Shown in pieces: positions 8,217-17,626 of a stretch of DNA of 64,000 nt. The translations under genes and the position numbers were made by a program. Source of the DNA: Candidatus Saccharimonadota bacterium (GTDB lineage Bacteria; Patescibacteriota; Saccharimonadia; Saccharimonadales; Saccharimonadaceae); contig JAFRMK010000009.1 in assembly GCA_017430725.1 (NCBI GenBank), positions 27,105 to 91,104 of the forward strand, in the 5' to 3' direction. How positions within the stretch are numbered: position 1 is the stretch's first letter; every line of letters begins with the position of its first letter. The notes beneath the pieces were generated by a model. That model saw only the letters and a program-made list of their open reading frames with translations. It ran no database searches and was not told the origin of the DNA.

Positions 8217-10313
8217 ATGGCGAATCAAAAAGTCAAGGACTTAGCTAATTACCGCAATATCGGCATTATTGCCCATATCGACGCCGGTAAAACCACTACC
8301 TCCGAAGCGATTCTATATCGCACCGGCCTCAAACACAAAATCGATCTCGTGAAAGGCGACACTGGCGGCGCCACCACCGACTGGATGGACCAGGAAAAAG
8401 AGCGGGGCATCACTATCACGTCTGCTGCCGTCACCGCCTATTGGAAAGACCACAAAATCAATATCATCGATACGCCGGGACACATCGACTTCACCGCTGA
8501 AGTCGAGCGCTCACTCCGAGTGCTTGACGGCGCTGTCGTCGTTTTCGACGGCAAAATGGGCGTTGAGGCCCAATCCGAAACCGTCTGGCGCTAAGCCGAC
8601 AAATATGGCATTCCGCGCATCTGCTTCATCAATAAAATCAACCAAATCGGCGGCGACTTCTACAAATCGCTCGAATCAATCCACAAACGCCTCAGCAAAA
8701 ACGCTTTTGCGATTCATTTGCCAATCGGCTTCGAAAAAGACATCTGCGGCGTGGTCGATTTGCTCGAAATGAAAGCCTACACCTACAAAGATTATGCTGA
8801 CCACGAATTAACCGTAGGCGATATTCCGGCCGACATGCTTGAAAAAGCCAAAAACTATCGCTCAATGCTGGTTGAAGAGGCCGTCCAGGCCGACGAAGCC
8901 CTGATGGAGAAATTCTTCAACGAGGGCGAAGAGGCTATCACTGTTGACGAACTCAAATCAGCCTTGCGCAAACGCGTCATTGACGGCCAATTCTTCTTGG
9001 TGACCGGCGGTGACGGACGCGGCGTGGTGGTCGAAAAAGTCCTTGACCTAATTACCGACTTCCTGCCATCTCCCGTTGACATCCCAGCCATCTTGGGCAA
9101 ATCCCCCAAAACCGGCGAAGATATCGTGCGCCACAGCGATGAATCCGAACCTCTGACCGCACTAGCCTTCAAGATTGCTACTGACCCATTTGTCGGCAAA
9201 CTCATCTTCATTCGCGTCTATTCCGGCAAACTCAAGTCTGGCTCCTACGTACTCAATGCCACAACCGGCAATAAAGAACGCGTCGGCCGCTTAGTGCGTA
9301 TGTTCGCCGACAAGCGCGAAGACATTGACGAAATTGGCGCTGGCGACATTGCCGCCGTGGTCGGTCTAAAAGACACAACAACTGGTACCACCATCTGCGA
9401 CCCGGCTCACCCGATTCACCTTGAATCAATCGAATTCCCCGATCCGCCAGTCTCAATCGCCGTCGAGCCAAAATCAAAAGCTGACCAAGAAAAAATGGCC
9501 ATCGGCCTTGGCAAGCTTGCCGAAGAAGACCCGACTTTCCGCGTCCACACAGACGAAGAATCCGGCCAAACTATTATTTCCGGCATGGGCGAATTGCATC
9601 TCGACATTATCATCGACCGCCTCAAGCGCGAATTTAACGTCGAAGCTAATACTGGCGAACCGCAAGTTGCCTATCGTGAAACCATCCGCGGCACCGCCGA
9701 AGCACAGGGTAAGCACATCAAACAATCCGGTGGTCGCGGTCAATACGGCGACGTCTGGGTCAAGTTTGAGCCAAACGAAGCCGGTAAAGGCTTTGAGTTC
9801 ATCGACCAAATTAAAGGTGGTGTTGTGCCGCTCGAATACCGCAAACCGGTTATGGAAGGCATCAAAGAAACGCTCGATGGCGGCGTAATTGCCGGCTATC
9901 CAGTGCTTGACGTCAAGGCTACGCTCTACGATGGTAGCTACCACGATGTTGACTCCAGCGAGCTCGCCTTCCACCTGGCCGGCGTTCTGGCGACACGCGA
10001 GGGTATCAAGAAAGCCACGCCAGTCTTGCTTGAGCCGGTCATGAAAATTGAAATCACTACGCCAGAAGATTTCATGGGCGACGTCATCGGCGACCTCAAC
10101 TCACGTCGTGGCCGCATCGACAATATGGAAGACCGCGAAAACGGCATCACGGTCATCACCGGCTTCGTACCACTCGCGACCATGTTCGGCTACACCTCGG
10201 ATTTGCGCGGTATGTCACAAGGGCGCGCCGCTTCTACGATGGAGCTCAATGGCTACGAGGAAGTTCCACCGAACATTGCGCAAGAAATCATTGAAAAACG
10301 CAACGCAAAATAA
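8217..10313 (+). pseudogene. fusA: Translation elongation factor G, interrupted by an in-frame TAA
   Basis: EF-G drives ribosomal translocation using GTP. The frame runs 8217-10313 (698 residues, the normal length) but is broken at codon 126 (TAA, 8592-8594), where family members have Gln (VWRQADKYG). One C-to-T change from CAA explains it. Upstream are G1 (AHIDAGKT) and G3 (DTPGH). Downstream, domains II-V are intact through GYEEVPPNIAQEII. G4 reads NKIN (N139-N142) instead of NKxD. No suitable restart codon follows closely, and the first ATG-initiated remainder would begin at 8718, inside domain G. Because EF-G is essential, a sequence error, DNA damage or a second intact copy should be considered. 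The ribosome binding site is AAGGAA before the ATG. Confidence 0.93.
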
Positions 10314-10424
10314 AGTTAACACTTTACACCTCAGCTAAAATACTATAAAATAACCCCATAGGCTTTTGGGCTGGTTAATATTAGTGCTCAAAAAACATAA
10401 TAATAAAAGGAGAAAATACCAAAC

Positions 10425-11606
10425 ATGGCAAATTTCGACCGAAGCAAGGATCACGTCAACGTCGGTACCATGGGTCACGTCGACCACGGTAAAACCACTT
10501 TGACGGCCGCCATCACAACCGTTCTCGCGAAGAAGCTTCCGACCGAGATCAACAAATCTGTCGCTTATGACCAAATCGACAACGCGCCAGAAGAGAAAGC
10601 GCGTGGTATCACCATCGCCACCTCTCACCAAGACTATGAAACCGCAAAGCGCCACTATGCTCACGTTGATATGCCGGGTCACGCCGACTATATCAAGAAC
10701 ATGATTCCCGGTGCCGCTCAAATCGATGGCGCCATCCTCGTAGTCGCCGCCAACGACGGTCCACTTCCGCAGACTCGCGAACACGTCCTCTTGGCTCACC
10801 AGGTGAACGTGCCAAAAATCATTGTCTTCTTGAACAAAATGGACCTCGCTGACCCAGAACTCGTTGAGTTGGTCGAAGAAGATGTCCGTGATTTGCTCGA
10901 AAAGAACGGCTTTGACCGCAACTGCCCAATCATCAAGGGGTCTGCCACCAAGGCGCTCGAAGGCGATCCTGAAAACGAACAGGCCATCATGGACCTACTC
11001 AAGGCCATGGATGACTACTTCGAAGTTCCTGCTCGCGACCTCGACAAGCCATTCTTGATGCCAATCGAAGACGTCTTCTCGATTAAAGGCCGTGGTACCG
11101 TTGCTACCGGTCGTATCGAACAGGGCACCGTCCACGTCAACGACGAAATCGAAATTGTCGGTTTGAAAGAAACGCAAAAGTCCGTCGTAACCGGAATTGA
11201 GGCCTTCCACAAGACGCTCGACCAGGGTCAAGCTGGCGACAACGCCGGTCTCTTGCTCCGCGGCATCGAACGTGACCAAATCGAGCGTGGCCAAGTGATT
11301 TGTGCTCCTGGCACCATCACCCCACACACCGAATTTGAAGGCCAAGTCTATGTCTTGAAGAAAGAAGAAGGTGGCCGCCACACGCCGTTCCAGAACGGCT
11401 ACAAGCCACAGTTCTACTTCCGCACCACTGACGTGACTGGCGAAGTTGAATTGCCAAAAGACAAAGAAATCGTCATGCCTGGCGACACGGTAACCTTCAG
11501 CGTCAAGTTGAACGCGCCAATCGCCATGAACGATAACGACCGCTTTGCTATCCGCGAAGGTGGCCGCATGGTCGGCTCAGGCGTCGTCACGAAGATTATC
11601 AAATAA
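10425..11606 (+). CDS. tuf: Translation elongation factor Tu
   Basis: A 393-residue GTPase that carries aminoacyl-tRNA to the ribosomal A site. G1 is GHVDHGKT, G3 DMPGH, G4 NKMD and G5 GSATKAL; domains II and III follow in the usual order, ending VVTKIIK. Two small departures from the common bacterial sequence are DMPGHAD (usually DCPGHAD) and NMIPGAAQ (usually NMITGAAQ). Its leader contains a TATAAA-type promoter region and AAAGGAG at about 10406-10412. It is followed by a terminator and so is separate from the S10 operon. Confidence 0.98.
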   Translation: MANFDRSKDHVNVGTMGHVDHGKTTLTAAITTVLAKKLPTEINKSVAYDQIDNAPEEKARGITIATSHQDYETAKRHYAHVDMPGHADYIKNMIPGAAQIDGAILVVAANDGPLPQTREHVLLAHQVNVPKIIVFLNKMDLADPELVELVEEDVRDLLEKNGFDRNCPIIKGSATKALEGDPENEQAIMDLLKAMDDYFEVPARDLDKPFLMPIEDVFSIKGRGTVATGRIEQGTVHVNDEIEIVGLKETQKSVVTGIEAFHKTLDQGQAGDNAGLLLRGIERDQIERGQVICAPGTITPHTEFEGQVYVLKKEEGGRHTPFQNGYKPQFYFRTTDVTGEVELPKDKEIVMPGDTVTFSVKLNAPIAMNDNDRFAIREGGRMVGSGVVTKIIK

Positions 11607-11618
11607 TCATCGTTTCGC

Positions 11619-11648
11619 TAAAATGCGCTCCATCAGGGGCGCATTTTT
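11619..11648 (+). terminator. Intrinsic terminator after tuf
   Basis: AAAATGCGC (11620-11628) pairs with GCGCATTTT (11639-11647) around a 10-nt loop and is followed by T residues. Confidence 0.85.
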
Positions 11649-11656
11649 GTTGTTTA

Positions 11657-11685
11657 TTGACTTTTTCAGTAAAATTTGATATAAT
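11657..11685 (+). promoter_or_regulatory. Sigma-70-type promoter of the S10 operon
   Basis: TTGACT (11657-11662), a 17-nt spacer, and TATAAT (11680-11685). This near-consensus promoter lies 89 nt before rpsJ, leaving a leader of roughly 80 nt. Confidence 0.85.
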
Positions 11686-11774
11686 TAAGATATAAATTAT
11701 TAAACATTTTCGCAAAAACTCATAGACGTTACGTCTAGATAACATCTGAGGTTATGCGAACAAGAAAGGAATCT

Positions 11775-12086
11775 ATGGCAGAAGGCCTCAAAATCCGCAT
11801 TCGCCTGAAGGCGTACGATCACCGTCTCATCGACCAAAGCGCAAAGCAGATTGTCGACACCGCAATCCGCACTGGCGCGAAGGTCAGTGGGCCAGTCCCG
11901 CTACCAACCAAACGCTCGACCTTTACGGTCGTCAAGAGCCCACACGTCTATAAAACCGGCGGTGAAACTTTTGAAATGAAAGTCCACAAGCGCCTCATCG
12001 ACGTCATCGATGCCACGCCTAAAACGATTGATTCGCTCCAGAATCTCTCGCTTCCGGCCGGCGTAGACGCCGAAATCAAAATGTAG
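11775..12086 (+). CDS. rpsJ: 30S ribosomal protein S10
   Basis: A 103-residue head protein of the 30S subunit (NusE in antitermination). It shows [39 protein letters not shown] and the C-terminal [11 protein letters not shown]. The ATG at 11775 is chosen because AAAGGA lies at 11765-11770; the frame is open upstream to 11754. Unlike the usual arrangement, rpsJ is followed by a terminator and a second leader before rplC, so S10 may be expressed separately from the rest of the operon. Confidence 0.98.
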   Translation: MAEGLKIRIRLKAYDHRLIDQSAKQIVDTAIRTGAKVSGPVPLPTKRSTFTVVKSPHVYKTGGETFEMKVHKRLIDVIDATPKTIDSLQNLSLPAGVDAEIKM

Positions 12087-12124
12087 CAAAAAGCAGCTCG
12101 CTCCCCAAAAAGAGCGAGCTTTTT
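12087..12124 (+). terminator. Terminator or attenuator between rpsJ and rplC
   Basis: AGCTCGCTC (12095-12103) and GAGCGAGCT (12112-12120) form a 9-bp stem followed by TTTT. Lying inside what is normally one operon, it could attenuate read-through from rpsJ. Confidence 0.8.
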
Positions 12125-12189
12125 GATGAAAAACTTGTTTTTTGTCTGAAAGTATGGTATTCTAAGAACGTATATTATAAAAACAACAT

Positions 12190-12247
12190 CACGTTGGCGC
12201 AAGAGGTAAGGTCCGGAATCTTCCGGATACCGCTCAAAAGCCAAGTG
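12190..12247 (+). ncRNA. Structured 5' leader of rplC (candidate ribosomal-protein leader)
   Basis: One long interrupted hairpin can be drawn: CAC plus TTGGC (12190-12198) pairs with GCCAA plus GTG (12240-12247); inside it GAG pairs with CTC, GGTA with TACC, and TCCGGA (12212-12217) with TCCGGA (12222-12227). Several nested helices in under 60 nt, directly before rplC, fit an autoregulatory leader of the S10 type (bound by L4 in other bacteria). The pairing is visible; ligand and function are inferred. Confidence 0.55.
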
Positions 12248-12273
12248 ATTTTAATGGGAAAGGACGCCCACAG

Positions 12274-12894
12274 ATGAAAATCATCCTCGGCACCAAGATT
12301 GGTATGACCCAGATCATCGGTGATGACGGTATTGTGACCCCTGTCACGATTCTGCAAGCCGGCCCGTGCACGGTGACTCAGACTAAATCTGTCGAAACTG
12401 ACGGATATAGCGCTGTGCAGTTGGCATTTGGTCAGGGTAAGAATCTGAGCAAGGCCGTGTCCGGACACGCCAAAAAATCCGGAAAAGACATCAAACCAAA
12501 ATACATCCGTGAATTCCGCGTCGCCGAAATTCCCGCCGAAATCAGCCTCGGCAGCGAACTTACGGTGAGCGCATTCGAACTTGGCGACAAAGTGCAAGTC
12601 ACCGGCACTAGCAAAGGTAAGGGCTTCGCCGGCACCGTCAAGCGCCACAATTTCCAAGAATCACGCAACACGCACGGTTTCAAGGGCAATATCCGTCGCG
12701 TTGGCTCAATCGGCTCGATGTATCCGCAAAAAGTCTTCAAAGGCAAGAAGATGCCAGGACGCATGGGGCACGACCGTGTCACCGTCAAAAACCTGACCGT
12801 TGCCTATATCGATACCGAACACAACCTTATCGGTCTCAAGGGCGCCGTTCCTGGCCCCAACAAGGGCCTCGTCATGGTGGAGGGAAAGGAGTAA
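12274..12894 (+). CDS. rplC: 50S ribosomal protein L3
   Basis: A 206-residue early-assembly protein of the 50S subunit. It starts MKIILGTKIGMTQI and contains the conserved KGKGFAGTVKRHNF, GSIGSMYPQKVFKGKKMPGRMG and GAVPGPNKG, the loop that reaches towards the peptidyl-transferase centre. The ribosome binding site is GGAAAGGA, about 10 nt before ATG. It is the first gene after the structured leader; rplD follows after 1 nt. Confidence 0.98.
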   Translation: MKIILGTKIGMTQIIGDDGIVTPVTILQAGPCTVTQTKSVETDGYSAVQLAFGQGKNLSKAVSGHAKKSGKDIKPKYIREFRVAEIPAEISLGSELTVSAFELGDKVQVTGTSKGKGFAGTVKRHNFQESRNTHGFKGNIRRVGSIGSMYPQKVFKGKKMPGRMGHDRVTVKNLTVAYIDTEHNLIGLKGAVPGPNKGLVMVEGKE

Positions 12895-12895
12895 T

Positions 12896-13498
12896 ATGGC
12901 AGAAGCAAAACTAAATAAAGACATCTTCGGCCTCTCCGTCGAAAACCACGAATTGGTCAAATTGGCCTACGATGCATATCTTGCCAATTCACGCAGTTCA
13001 CACGCCAAAACTCTCAAGCGCGGCGAAGTGCGCGGTGGTGGCAAAAAGCCCTGGAAACAAAAAGGCACCGGCCGAGCGCGCTTCGGCTCAACCCGCAACC
13101 CGATTTGGCGTCATGGCGGCGTCGCATTCGGTCGCACTGGCGAAGAAAACTTCACCAAGAAAATCAGTAAAAGCGCCAAGCTCTTGGCCGTCCGCCAAGC
13201 ACTTTCGATGCAAAATCAAGACAAATTGGTCAAAGTCATCGCAAAATTCGATGCCAAGACCGGCAAGACTAAAGACGCCGTGAAAGAGCTAAAGCTCACA
13301 GACGACAAAAACTATTTGTTGGTCGTACCAGAGAAAACCGACAACATTCTACGCGCCACCAATAACATTCCAAATCTGAAGCTTGTCCGCCCCAATTACC
13401 TCAACGTCTTTGACATTCTTAACGCCGACGAAATTCAAATTGTTGAAGCGGCACTCCCCAGCATCGAAGCCTGGTTAATCGGAAAGGAGAACGCATAA
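12896..13498 (+). CDS. rplD: 50S ribosomal protein L4
   Basis: A 200-residue protein of the exit tunnel, and in other bacteria the repressor of the S10 operon. It has the conserved GGGKKPWKQKGTGRAR (about residues 42-57), GGVAFGR and a C-terminal domain ending IEAWLIGKENA. The ATG at 12896 lies 1 nt after the rplC stop with AAAGGAG before it. The stop overlaps the rplW start (TAATG). Confidence 0.97.
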   Translation: MAEAKLNKDIFGLSVENHELVKLAYDAYLANSRSSHAKTLKRGEVRGGGKKPWKQKGTGRARFGSTRNPIWRHGGVAFGRTGEENFTKKISKSAKLLAVRQALSMQNQDKLVKVIAKFDAKTGKTKDAVKELKLTDDKNYLLVVPEKTDNILRATNNIPNLKLVRPNYLNVFDILNADEIQIVEAALPSIEAWLIGKENA

Positions 13499-13818
13499 TG
13501 TTGATCCGTCCTATCCAAACCGAAAAAGCATATCGCGAAGAAGCGAAGCGTGGCTATATGTTCATGGTGCCAAACAGCGCCAGTAAACAAGCCATCGCCA
13601 AACAAGTCAGCGAACAATATCAAGTTACAGTCTTATCGGTCCGCACCGCCATCCGTAAAGGCAAACCCACGCGTTTTAGCCGTGGAAAACACGCCTATCC
13701 TGGCACGACCTATCGCCAAGACCACAAAATTGCCTTTGTCACCCTCAAAGAAGGCGACAAGATCAAGGTCTTCAACGAACCAGCGGCCGAAGAATCCGAC
13801 AAGGGAGGAGATAAATAA
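13498..13818 (+). CDS. rplW: 50S ribosomal protein L23
   Basis: A 106-residue protein at the tunnel exit, a docking site for trigger factor and SRP. It has RPIQTEKAYR, a central VLSVRTAIRKGKPTR, and TYRQDHKIAFVTLKEGDKI, ending in an acidic tail. One-base TAATG overlaps join it to rplD upstream and rplB downstream. Confidence 0.96.
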   Translation: MLIRPIQTEKAYREEAKRGYMFMVPNSASKQAIAKQVSEQYQVTVLSVRTAIRKGKPTRFSRGKHAYPGTTYRQDHKIAFVTLKEGDKIKVFNEPAAEESDKGGDK

Positions 13819-14654
13819 TGAGTATTAAGACTTATCGCCCGACCACGCCGGCTCAGCGCCAAAAAACTACCCAAGATTTTGATATGATTACGACTCGTAA
13901 GCCTCTCAAGAGCTTGGTCAAAAGCAAAAAGCAAAACGCTGGTCGCAACAACAAAGGCCGCATCACCGTCCGCCATCGCGGCGGCGGCGTAAAACGCCAC
14001 TATCGCATCTTGACACACAATCTACCAGCTGGCCTGAAATTGCGCGTCGAAGAAATCGAATACGACCCAAATCGCAGCGCTCGCATCGCTCGTGTCAAAG
14101 ACCAAAATGGCGTCTACTACTATGTTTTGGCCGACACGAACATGCATAAAGGCCTCGAATTCCAGACCGGCGACGAAGCACCAATCGAAGCCAGCAACCG
14201 CATGACGCTGGAACAGATTCCAGTCGGCACTCAAGTTTACGCCATTGAGCTGACGCCAGGCAAGGGCGCCCAAATCGTACGCTCCGCCGGCACGACCGCC
14301 CAGCTCATGGCCAAAGAAAACGGCTATGCGACTTTGCGCCTGCCATCCGGAGAAGTTCGTAAAGTTCTCACGACTTGCAGCGCAAACATTGGTGTCGTCG
14401 GCAACATGCAGCACCAAAACATCAAAATCGGCTCCGCCGGTCGCAAACGCCGCAAGGGCATCCGCCCGACCGTTCGCGGTGTCGTGATGAACGCAACTGA
14501 CCACCCGCACGGTGGTGGTGACGGCGGTCGCCACGGCTCTGGCAAGGCGCCACGCACGCCATGGGGTCAATTAACCTTGGGTTATCGCACCCGTCGCAAC
14601 AAGCAAACTAATAAGATGATTGTCCGCAGTCGTCACGAAGGAAAGAGGAGATAG
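13818..14654 (+). CDS. rplB: 50S ribosomal protein L2
   Basis: A 278-residue protein required for subunit association and peptidyl-transferase function. It has GRNNKGRITVRHRGGG, the RPTVRGVVMNATDHPHGGG loop carrying the conserved His, and the C-terminal RSRHEGKRR. The N-terminus (IKTYRPTTPAQR) is normal. It overlaps rplW by one base and has GGAGG upstream. Confidence 0.98.
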   Translation: MSIKTYRPTTPAQRQKTTQDFDMITTRKPLKSLVKSKKQNAGRNNKGRITVRHRGGGVKRHYRILTHNLPAGLKLRVEEIEYDPNRSARIARVKDQNGVYYYVLADTNMHKGLEFQTGDEAPIEASNRMTLEQIPVGTQVYAIELTPGKGAQIVRSAGTTAQLMAKENGYATLRLPSGEVRKVLTTCSANIGVVGNMQHQNIKIGSAGRKRRKGIRPTVRGVVMNATDHPHGGGDGGRHGSGKAPRTPWGQLTLGYRTRRNKQTNKMIVRSRHEGKRR

Positions 14655-14657
14655 CCT

Positions 14658-14945
14658 ATGTCACGTTCTCTCAAGAAAGGGCCTTTCGTGGACTACAAGC
14701 TTCAGAAAAAAGTTGAAGCCCTCTCCGCTGAAGACCGCACTATTATCAAAACCTGGGCGCGCCAATCCACTATCAGTCCAGAAATGGTTGGTCGCACCAT
14801 CGCCGTACACAACGGCCGTGTTCACGTTCCAGTATTTATCACTGAAAATATGGTCGGTCACAAACTCGGCGAATTTGCTCCGACTCGTAAATTTAGGCGC
14901 CATGGCGGCAAAAAAGCCGCTGAGGCAGCAAAGAAGGGGGCATAA
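14658..14945 (+). CDS. rpsS: 30S ribosomal protein S19
   Basis: A 95-residue head protein that pairs with S13. Family signatures are [39 protein letters not shown] and [18 protein letters not shown]. It has an Ala/Lys-rich C-terminal tail and lies 3 nt after rplB with AAAGAGGAG upstream. Confidence 0.98.
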   Translation: MSRSLKKGPFVDYKLQKKVEALSAEDRTIIKTWARQSTISPEMVGRTIAVHNGRVHVPVFITENMVGHKLGEFAPTRKFRRHGGKKAAEAAKKGA

Positions 14946-14948
14946 AGT

Positions 14949-15350
14949 ATGGCAACTAAAACTGCACATGCATATATCAAAGGAGTCGACGTTCAGCCAC
15001 GCAAGGCCGGCATCGTCGCGAGCCTAGTACGCGACCGCTATGTCGCGGACGCTATCGTCATCTTGGAACACACGCCGCGCCGTGCCGCAAAACCCGTTAT
15101 GAAAGCTATTCAGTCCGCCAACGCGAACTTGATGCAACAGGGCAGCATCGACACCAAAACTATCGCTATCAAGCGCATTTCAGTCACTGCCGGCACTCGC
15201 ATGCGTCGCTATGTACCCGCCAGCCGCGGCCGCGCCTTACCGTTCGAAAAGATTTCATCAAATATCTTCGTCGAAGTAACTGGTGAAGAAAAAGCGAAAA
15301 AAGCGCCTGCCAAGCAAAGCGCAGCTAAGAAAGAAAAGGAGAACAAGTAA
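14949..15350 (+). CDS. rplV: 50S ribosomal protein L22
   Basis: A 133-residue tunnel protein. It contains VQPRKAGIVASLVRDR, ILEHTPRRAAKPVMKAIQSANAN and the beta-hairpin segment (RISVTAGTRMRRYVPASRGR). The C-terminus is extended by a Lys/Ala-rich tail. The stop overlaps the rpsC start by one base. Confidence 0.97.
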   Translation: MATKTAHAYIKGVDVQPRKAGIVASLVRDRYVADAIVILEHTPRRAAKPVMKAIQSANANLMQQGSIDTKTIAIKRISVTAGTRMRRYVPASRGRALPFEKISSNIFVEVTGEEKAKKAPAKQSAAKKEKENK

Positions 15351-15976
15351 TGGGTCAGAAAGTCAGCCCAATTAGCTACCGTCTCCAGGTGAATAAAAAC
15401 TGGGCCAGCAAGTGGTTTGCGCGTAAAGCCGACTACCGCAAGTGGCTAATTGAAGACACCAAAATCCGTGAGGTCATTGAAGAACGCTTCAAGAGTCGTC
15501 CGACTATCGATCGCATCAGCATCGAACGAAGCCCGAACCTCACCACAATCACGATTCGCACCGCCAAAGCCGGTGCCGTCATCGGCAAACAGGGCTCCGG
15601 TATCAACGAGCTGAAAAAGCAACTCGAAAAAGTTACCGACAGCCCACTCCGCATCAACGTTGAGGAAGTTAAGAAGCCAGAACTCAGCGCCAAGCTGGTC
15701 GCCGAAAACATCGGCTTCCAACTCGGCAAGCGCATGAACTTCCGCCGCGCCGTCAAAATGGCACTCTCTTCGACCATGAATGCCGGCGCTAAAGGTATTC
15801 GCGTCGAAGTTTCCGGCCGTCTCAACGGCGCCGAAATGTCTCGTCGTGAAAAATTCATCGAAGGTTCCGTGCCGCTTCACACACTGCGCGCCGACATCGA
15901 CTTCTACGTCGAGCACGCCCAGACCACGGCCGGCATCGTTGGCGTAAAAGTTTGGATTTACAAGGGGGAGAAGTAA
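15350..15976 (+). CDS. rpsC: 30S ribosomal protein S3
   Basis: A 208-residue protein of the mRNA entry tunnel. It starts MGQKVSPISYRL, has the KH-type GAVIGKQGSGINELKK motif, and a C-terminal S3 domain (GAKGIRVEVSGRLNGAEMSR, GIVGVKVWIYKGEK). It overlaps rplV (TAATG) and lies 1 nt before rplP. Confidence 0.98.
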   Translation: MGQKVSPISYRLQVNKNWASKWFARKADYRKWLIEDTKIREVIEERFKSRPTIDRISIERSPNLTTITIRTAKAGAVIGKQGSGINELKKQLEKVTDSPLRINVEEVKKPELSAKLVAENIGFQLGKRMNFRRAVKMALSSTMNAGAKGIRVEVSGRLNGAEMSRREKFIEGSVPLHTLRADIDFYVEHAQTTAGIVGVKVWIYKGEK

Positions 15977-15977
15977 T

Positions 15978-16397
15978 ATGGCACTCAGTCAACCGCGCAA
16001 AGAAGCGCACCGCAAAGTTCGCAAGGGCAAAAACACCGGCATCGCCAGCCGCTGCAACACCGTTGCATTTGGCGATTTCGGCCTAATGAGCCTCGACAAC
16101 GAACGCATCAACGGCCGACAAATCGAAGCCGCCCGTCAAGCCATCACACGCTACGTCAAGCGTGGCGGTCAAGTTTGGATTCGCATCTTCCCGCACATCC
16201 CGGTCTCGAAGAAGCCACTTGATGTCAAGATGGGTAGCGGCAAAGGCGAGCCCGCCTTCCATGTCGCCAAAGTCAAGAAAGGCACCGTAATGTTTGAAAT
16301 CGCCGGCGTAACCGAGGAGCAGGCGCGCGAAGCACTGCGGCTCGCCAGTCACAAACTACCAGTACGCTGCAAGATTTTGAAACGGGAGGAGCAATAA
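15978..16397 (+). CDS. rplP: 50S ribosomal protein L16
   Basis: A 139-residue protein near the A-site tRNA elbow. The N-terminus (MALSQPRKEAHRKVRKGKN) differs from the common LMPKR(T/V)K form, but the rest is typical: FGDFGL, RQIEAARQAITRYVKRGG, IRIFPHIPVSKKP, MGSGKG, and EALRLASHKLPV. AGGGGGAGAA precedes the start. Confidence 0.96.
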   Translation: MALSQPRKEAHRKVRKGKNTGIASRCNTVAFGDFGLMSLDNERINGRQIEAARQAITRYVKRGGQVWIRIFPHIPVSKKPLDVKMGSGKGEPAFHVAKVKKGTVMFEIAGVTEEQAREALRLASHKLPVRCKILKREEQ

Positions 16398-16398
16398 T

Positions 16399-16629
16399 AT
16401 GGCAAACGCAAAGCAAAGTAGTAAAAAGGCTCCAGCCAAAGCAGCCAAAGCAGCCAAAACCACCGAAAAGCAATCTTTGCCTGAACAGCTCGCCGCCAAA
16501 CGCGCCGAACTGCTCACGGCACAGCAAGGCCTTGGCAGTACGCTCCAGAACCCACATCACATCAAGGCCCTGAAGAAAGAGATTGCCCGCATTCTAACGA
16601 AAATTAACGCCACGAAAGGAGATAAGTAA
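16399..16629 (+). CDS. rpmC: 50S ribosomal protein L29
   Basis: A 76-residue protein. A Lys/Ala-rich N-terminal extension of about 25 residues precedes the two-helix L29 core ([20 protein letters not shown], then [20 protein letters not shown]). It lies 1 nt after rplP and overlaps rpsQ by one base, the expected rplP-rpmC-rpsQ order. Confidence 0.93.
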   Translation: MANAKQSSKKAPAKAAKAAKTTEKQSLPEQLAAKRAELLTAQQGLGSTLQNPHHIKALKKEIARILTKINATKGDK

Positions 16630-16934
16630 TGGCACGCACATTGACAGGAGTTGTGTCTTCCGACAAGCGTGACAAGACGATTACCGTCATGATCACCTCT
16701 CGTGAAACGCACCCTCTCTATAAAAAGCAATTTACGATTACGCGTAAATATACCGCCCACGACGAAAAGAACCAGGCGCACGAAGGCGACAAGGTGATGA
16801 TTGCCGAGACTCGCCCCATCAGCAAAACCAAGACCTGGACCCTCGTCAAGGTACTCGAGAAGAGTCATGGCAAAGTCGAACTGAAAGAAGAAGTTACTCA
16901 GGTCGAGGAAGCTTCTGAGAAAGGGGAGGAATAG
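16629..16934 (+). CDS. rpsQ: 30S ribosomal protein S17
   Basis: A 101-residue OB-fold protein binding 16S rRNA. Conserved pieces are [55 protein letters not shown] and a Glu-rich tail. The frame and spacing agree with the S10 operon. Confidence 0.97.
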   Translation: MARTLTGVVSSDKRDKTITVMITSRETHPLYKKQFTITRKYTAHDEKNQAHEGDKVMIAETRPISKTKTWTLVKVLEKSHGKVELKEEVTQVEEASEKGEE

Positions 16935-16937
16935 GCC

Positions 16938-17306
16938 ATGATTCAAGCAGAAAGTCGTTTGAAAGTCGCTGACAACAGTGGCGCAAAAGAGCTCGGCGTT
17001 ATCCGTGTACTCGGTGGCACCCGCGCTCGCTATGCCCACGTTGGCGATATCGTAACCTGTAGCGTAAAAGAGGCTTCGCCGACCGGCAACGTCAAAAAGA
17101 AAGCCGTCGTCCGCGCCGTTATTGTCCGCACGCGCGCCACAATTCGTCGCCCAGACGGTTCAACCATTCGCTTTGACGACAATGCCGCCGTACTCGTTAA
17201 CGAAGACAAGACCCCACGAGGCACTCGCGTCTTCGGTCCCGTACCACGTGAGTTGCGCGACCTCGGCTACAGCAAAATTATCAGTTTAGCTCCGGAGGTC
17301 ATCTAA
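16938..17306 (+). CDS. rplN: 50S ribosomal protein L14
   Basis: A 122-residue protein. It starts [18 protein letters not shown], has [16 protein letters not shown] and [12 protein letters not shown], and ends SLAPEVI. It begins the spc segment but is continuous with the S10 segment (3 nt gap) and overlaps rplX by one base. Confidence 0.98.
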   Translation: MIQAESRLKVADNSGAKELGVIRVLGGTRARYAHVGDIVTCSVKEASPTGNVKKKAVVRAVIVRTRATIRRPDGSTIRFDDNAAVLVNEDKTPRGTRVFGPVPRELRDLGYSKIISLAPEVI

Positions 17307-17626
17307 TGGGTGTACGAATTAAGACCGGCGACACCGTGAAAATCATTTCCGGTGCAGACAAAGGAAAAACCGGCAAAGTAATCAAAGTCATGCCACGAGA
17401 CAACAAAGTCTTGATTGAAGGCATCGGCAACCGCGAACGTCACATGCGCAAAGGTATGAACGGCCGTGGCGGCAAAAAAGATATCCAAGTCGCTATCGAC
17501 GCCAGCAAAGTTGCGCTGGTCGTTGATGCCAAAACCGGCAAAACCAGTCGTATTGGTTATGCCAAGAACGACAAAGGCGAAACCGTCCGCATCGCGCGTC
17601 AAGCAAACAATAAGGAGGTGAAGTAA
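17306..17626 (+). CDS. rplX: 50S ribosomal protein L24
   Basis: A 106-residue assembly-initiator protein with a KOW motif (TGDTVKIISGADKGKTGKVI) followed by RDNKVLIEGIGNRERHMRKG. It overlaps rplN and rplE by single bases. Confidence 0.97.
   Translation: MGVRIKTGDTVKIISGADKGKTGKVIKVMPRDNKVLIEGIGNRERHMRKGMNGRGGKKDIQVAIDASKVALVVDAKTGKTSRIGYAKNDKGETVRIARQANNKEVK

Noticed and set aside
10995..11381. A 128-codon minus-strand frame inside tuf
   Set aside because: Its sequence is the antisense of conserved EF-Tu codons and has no independent features.
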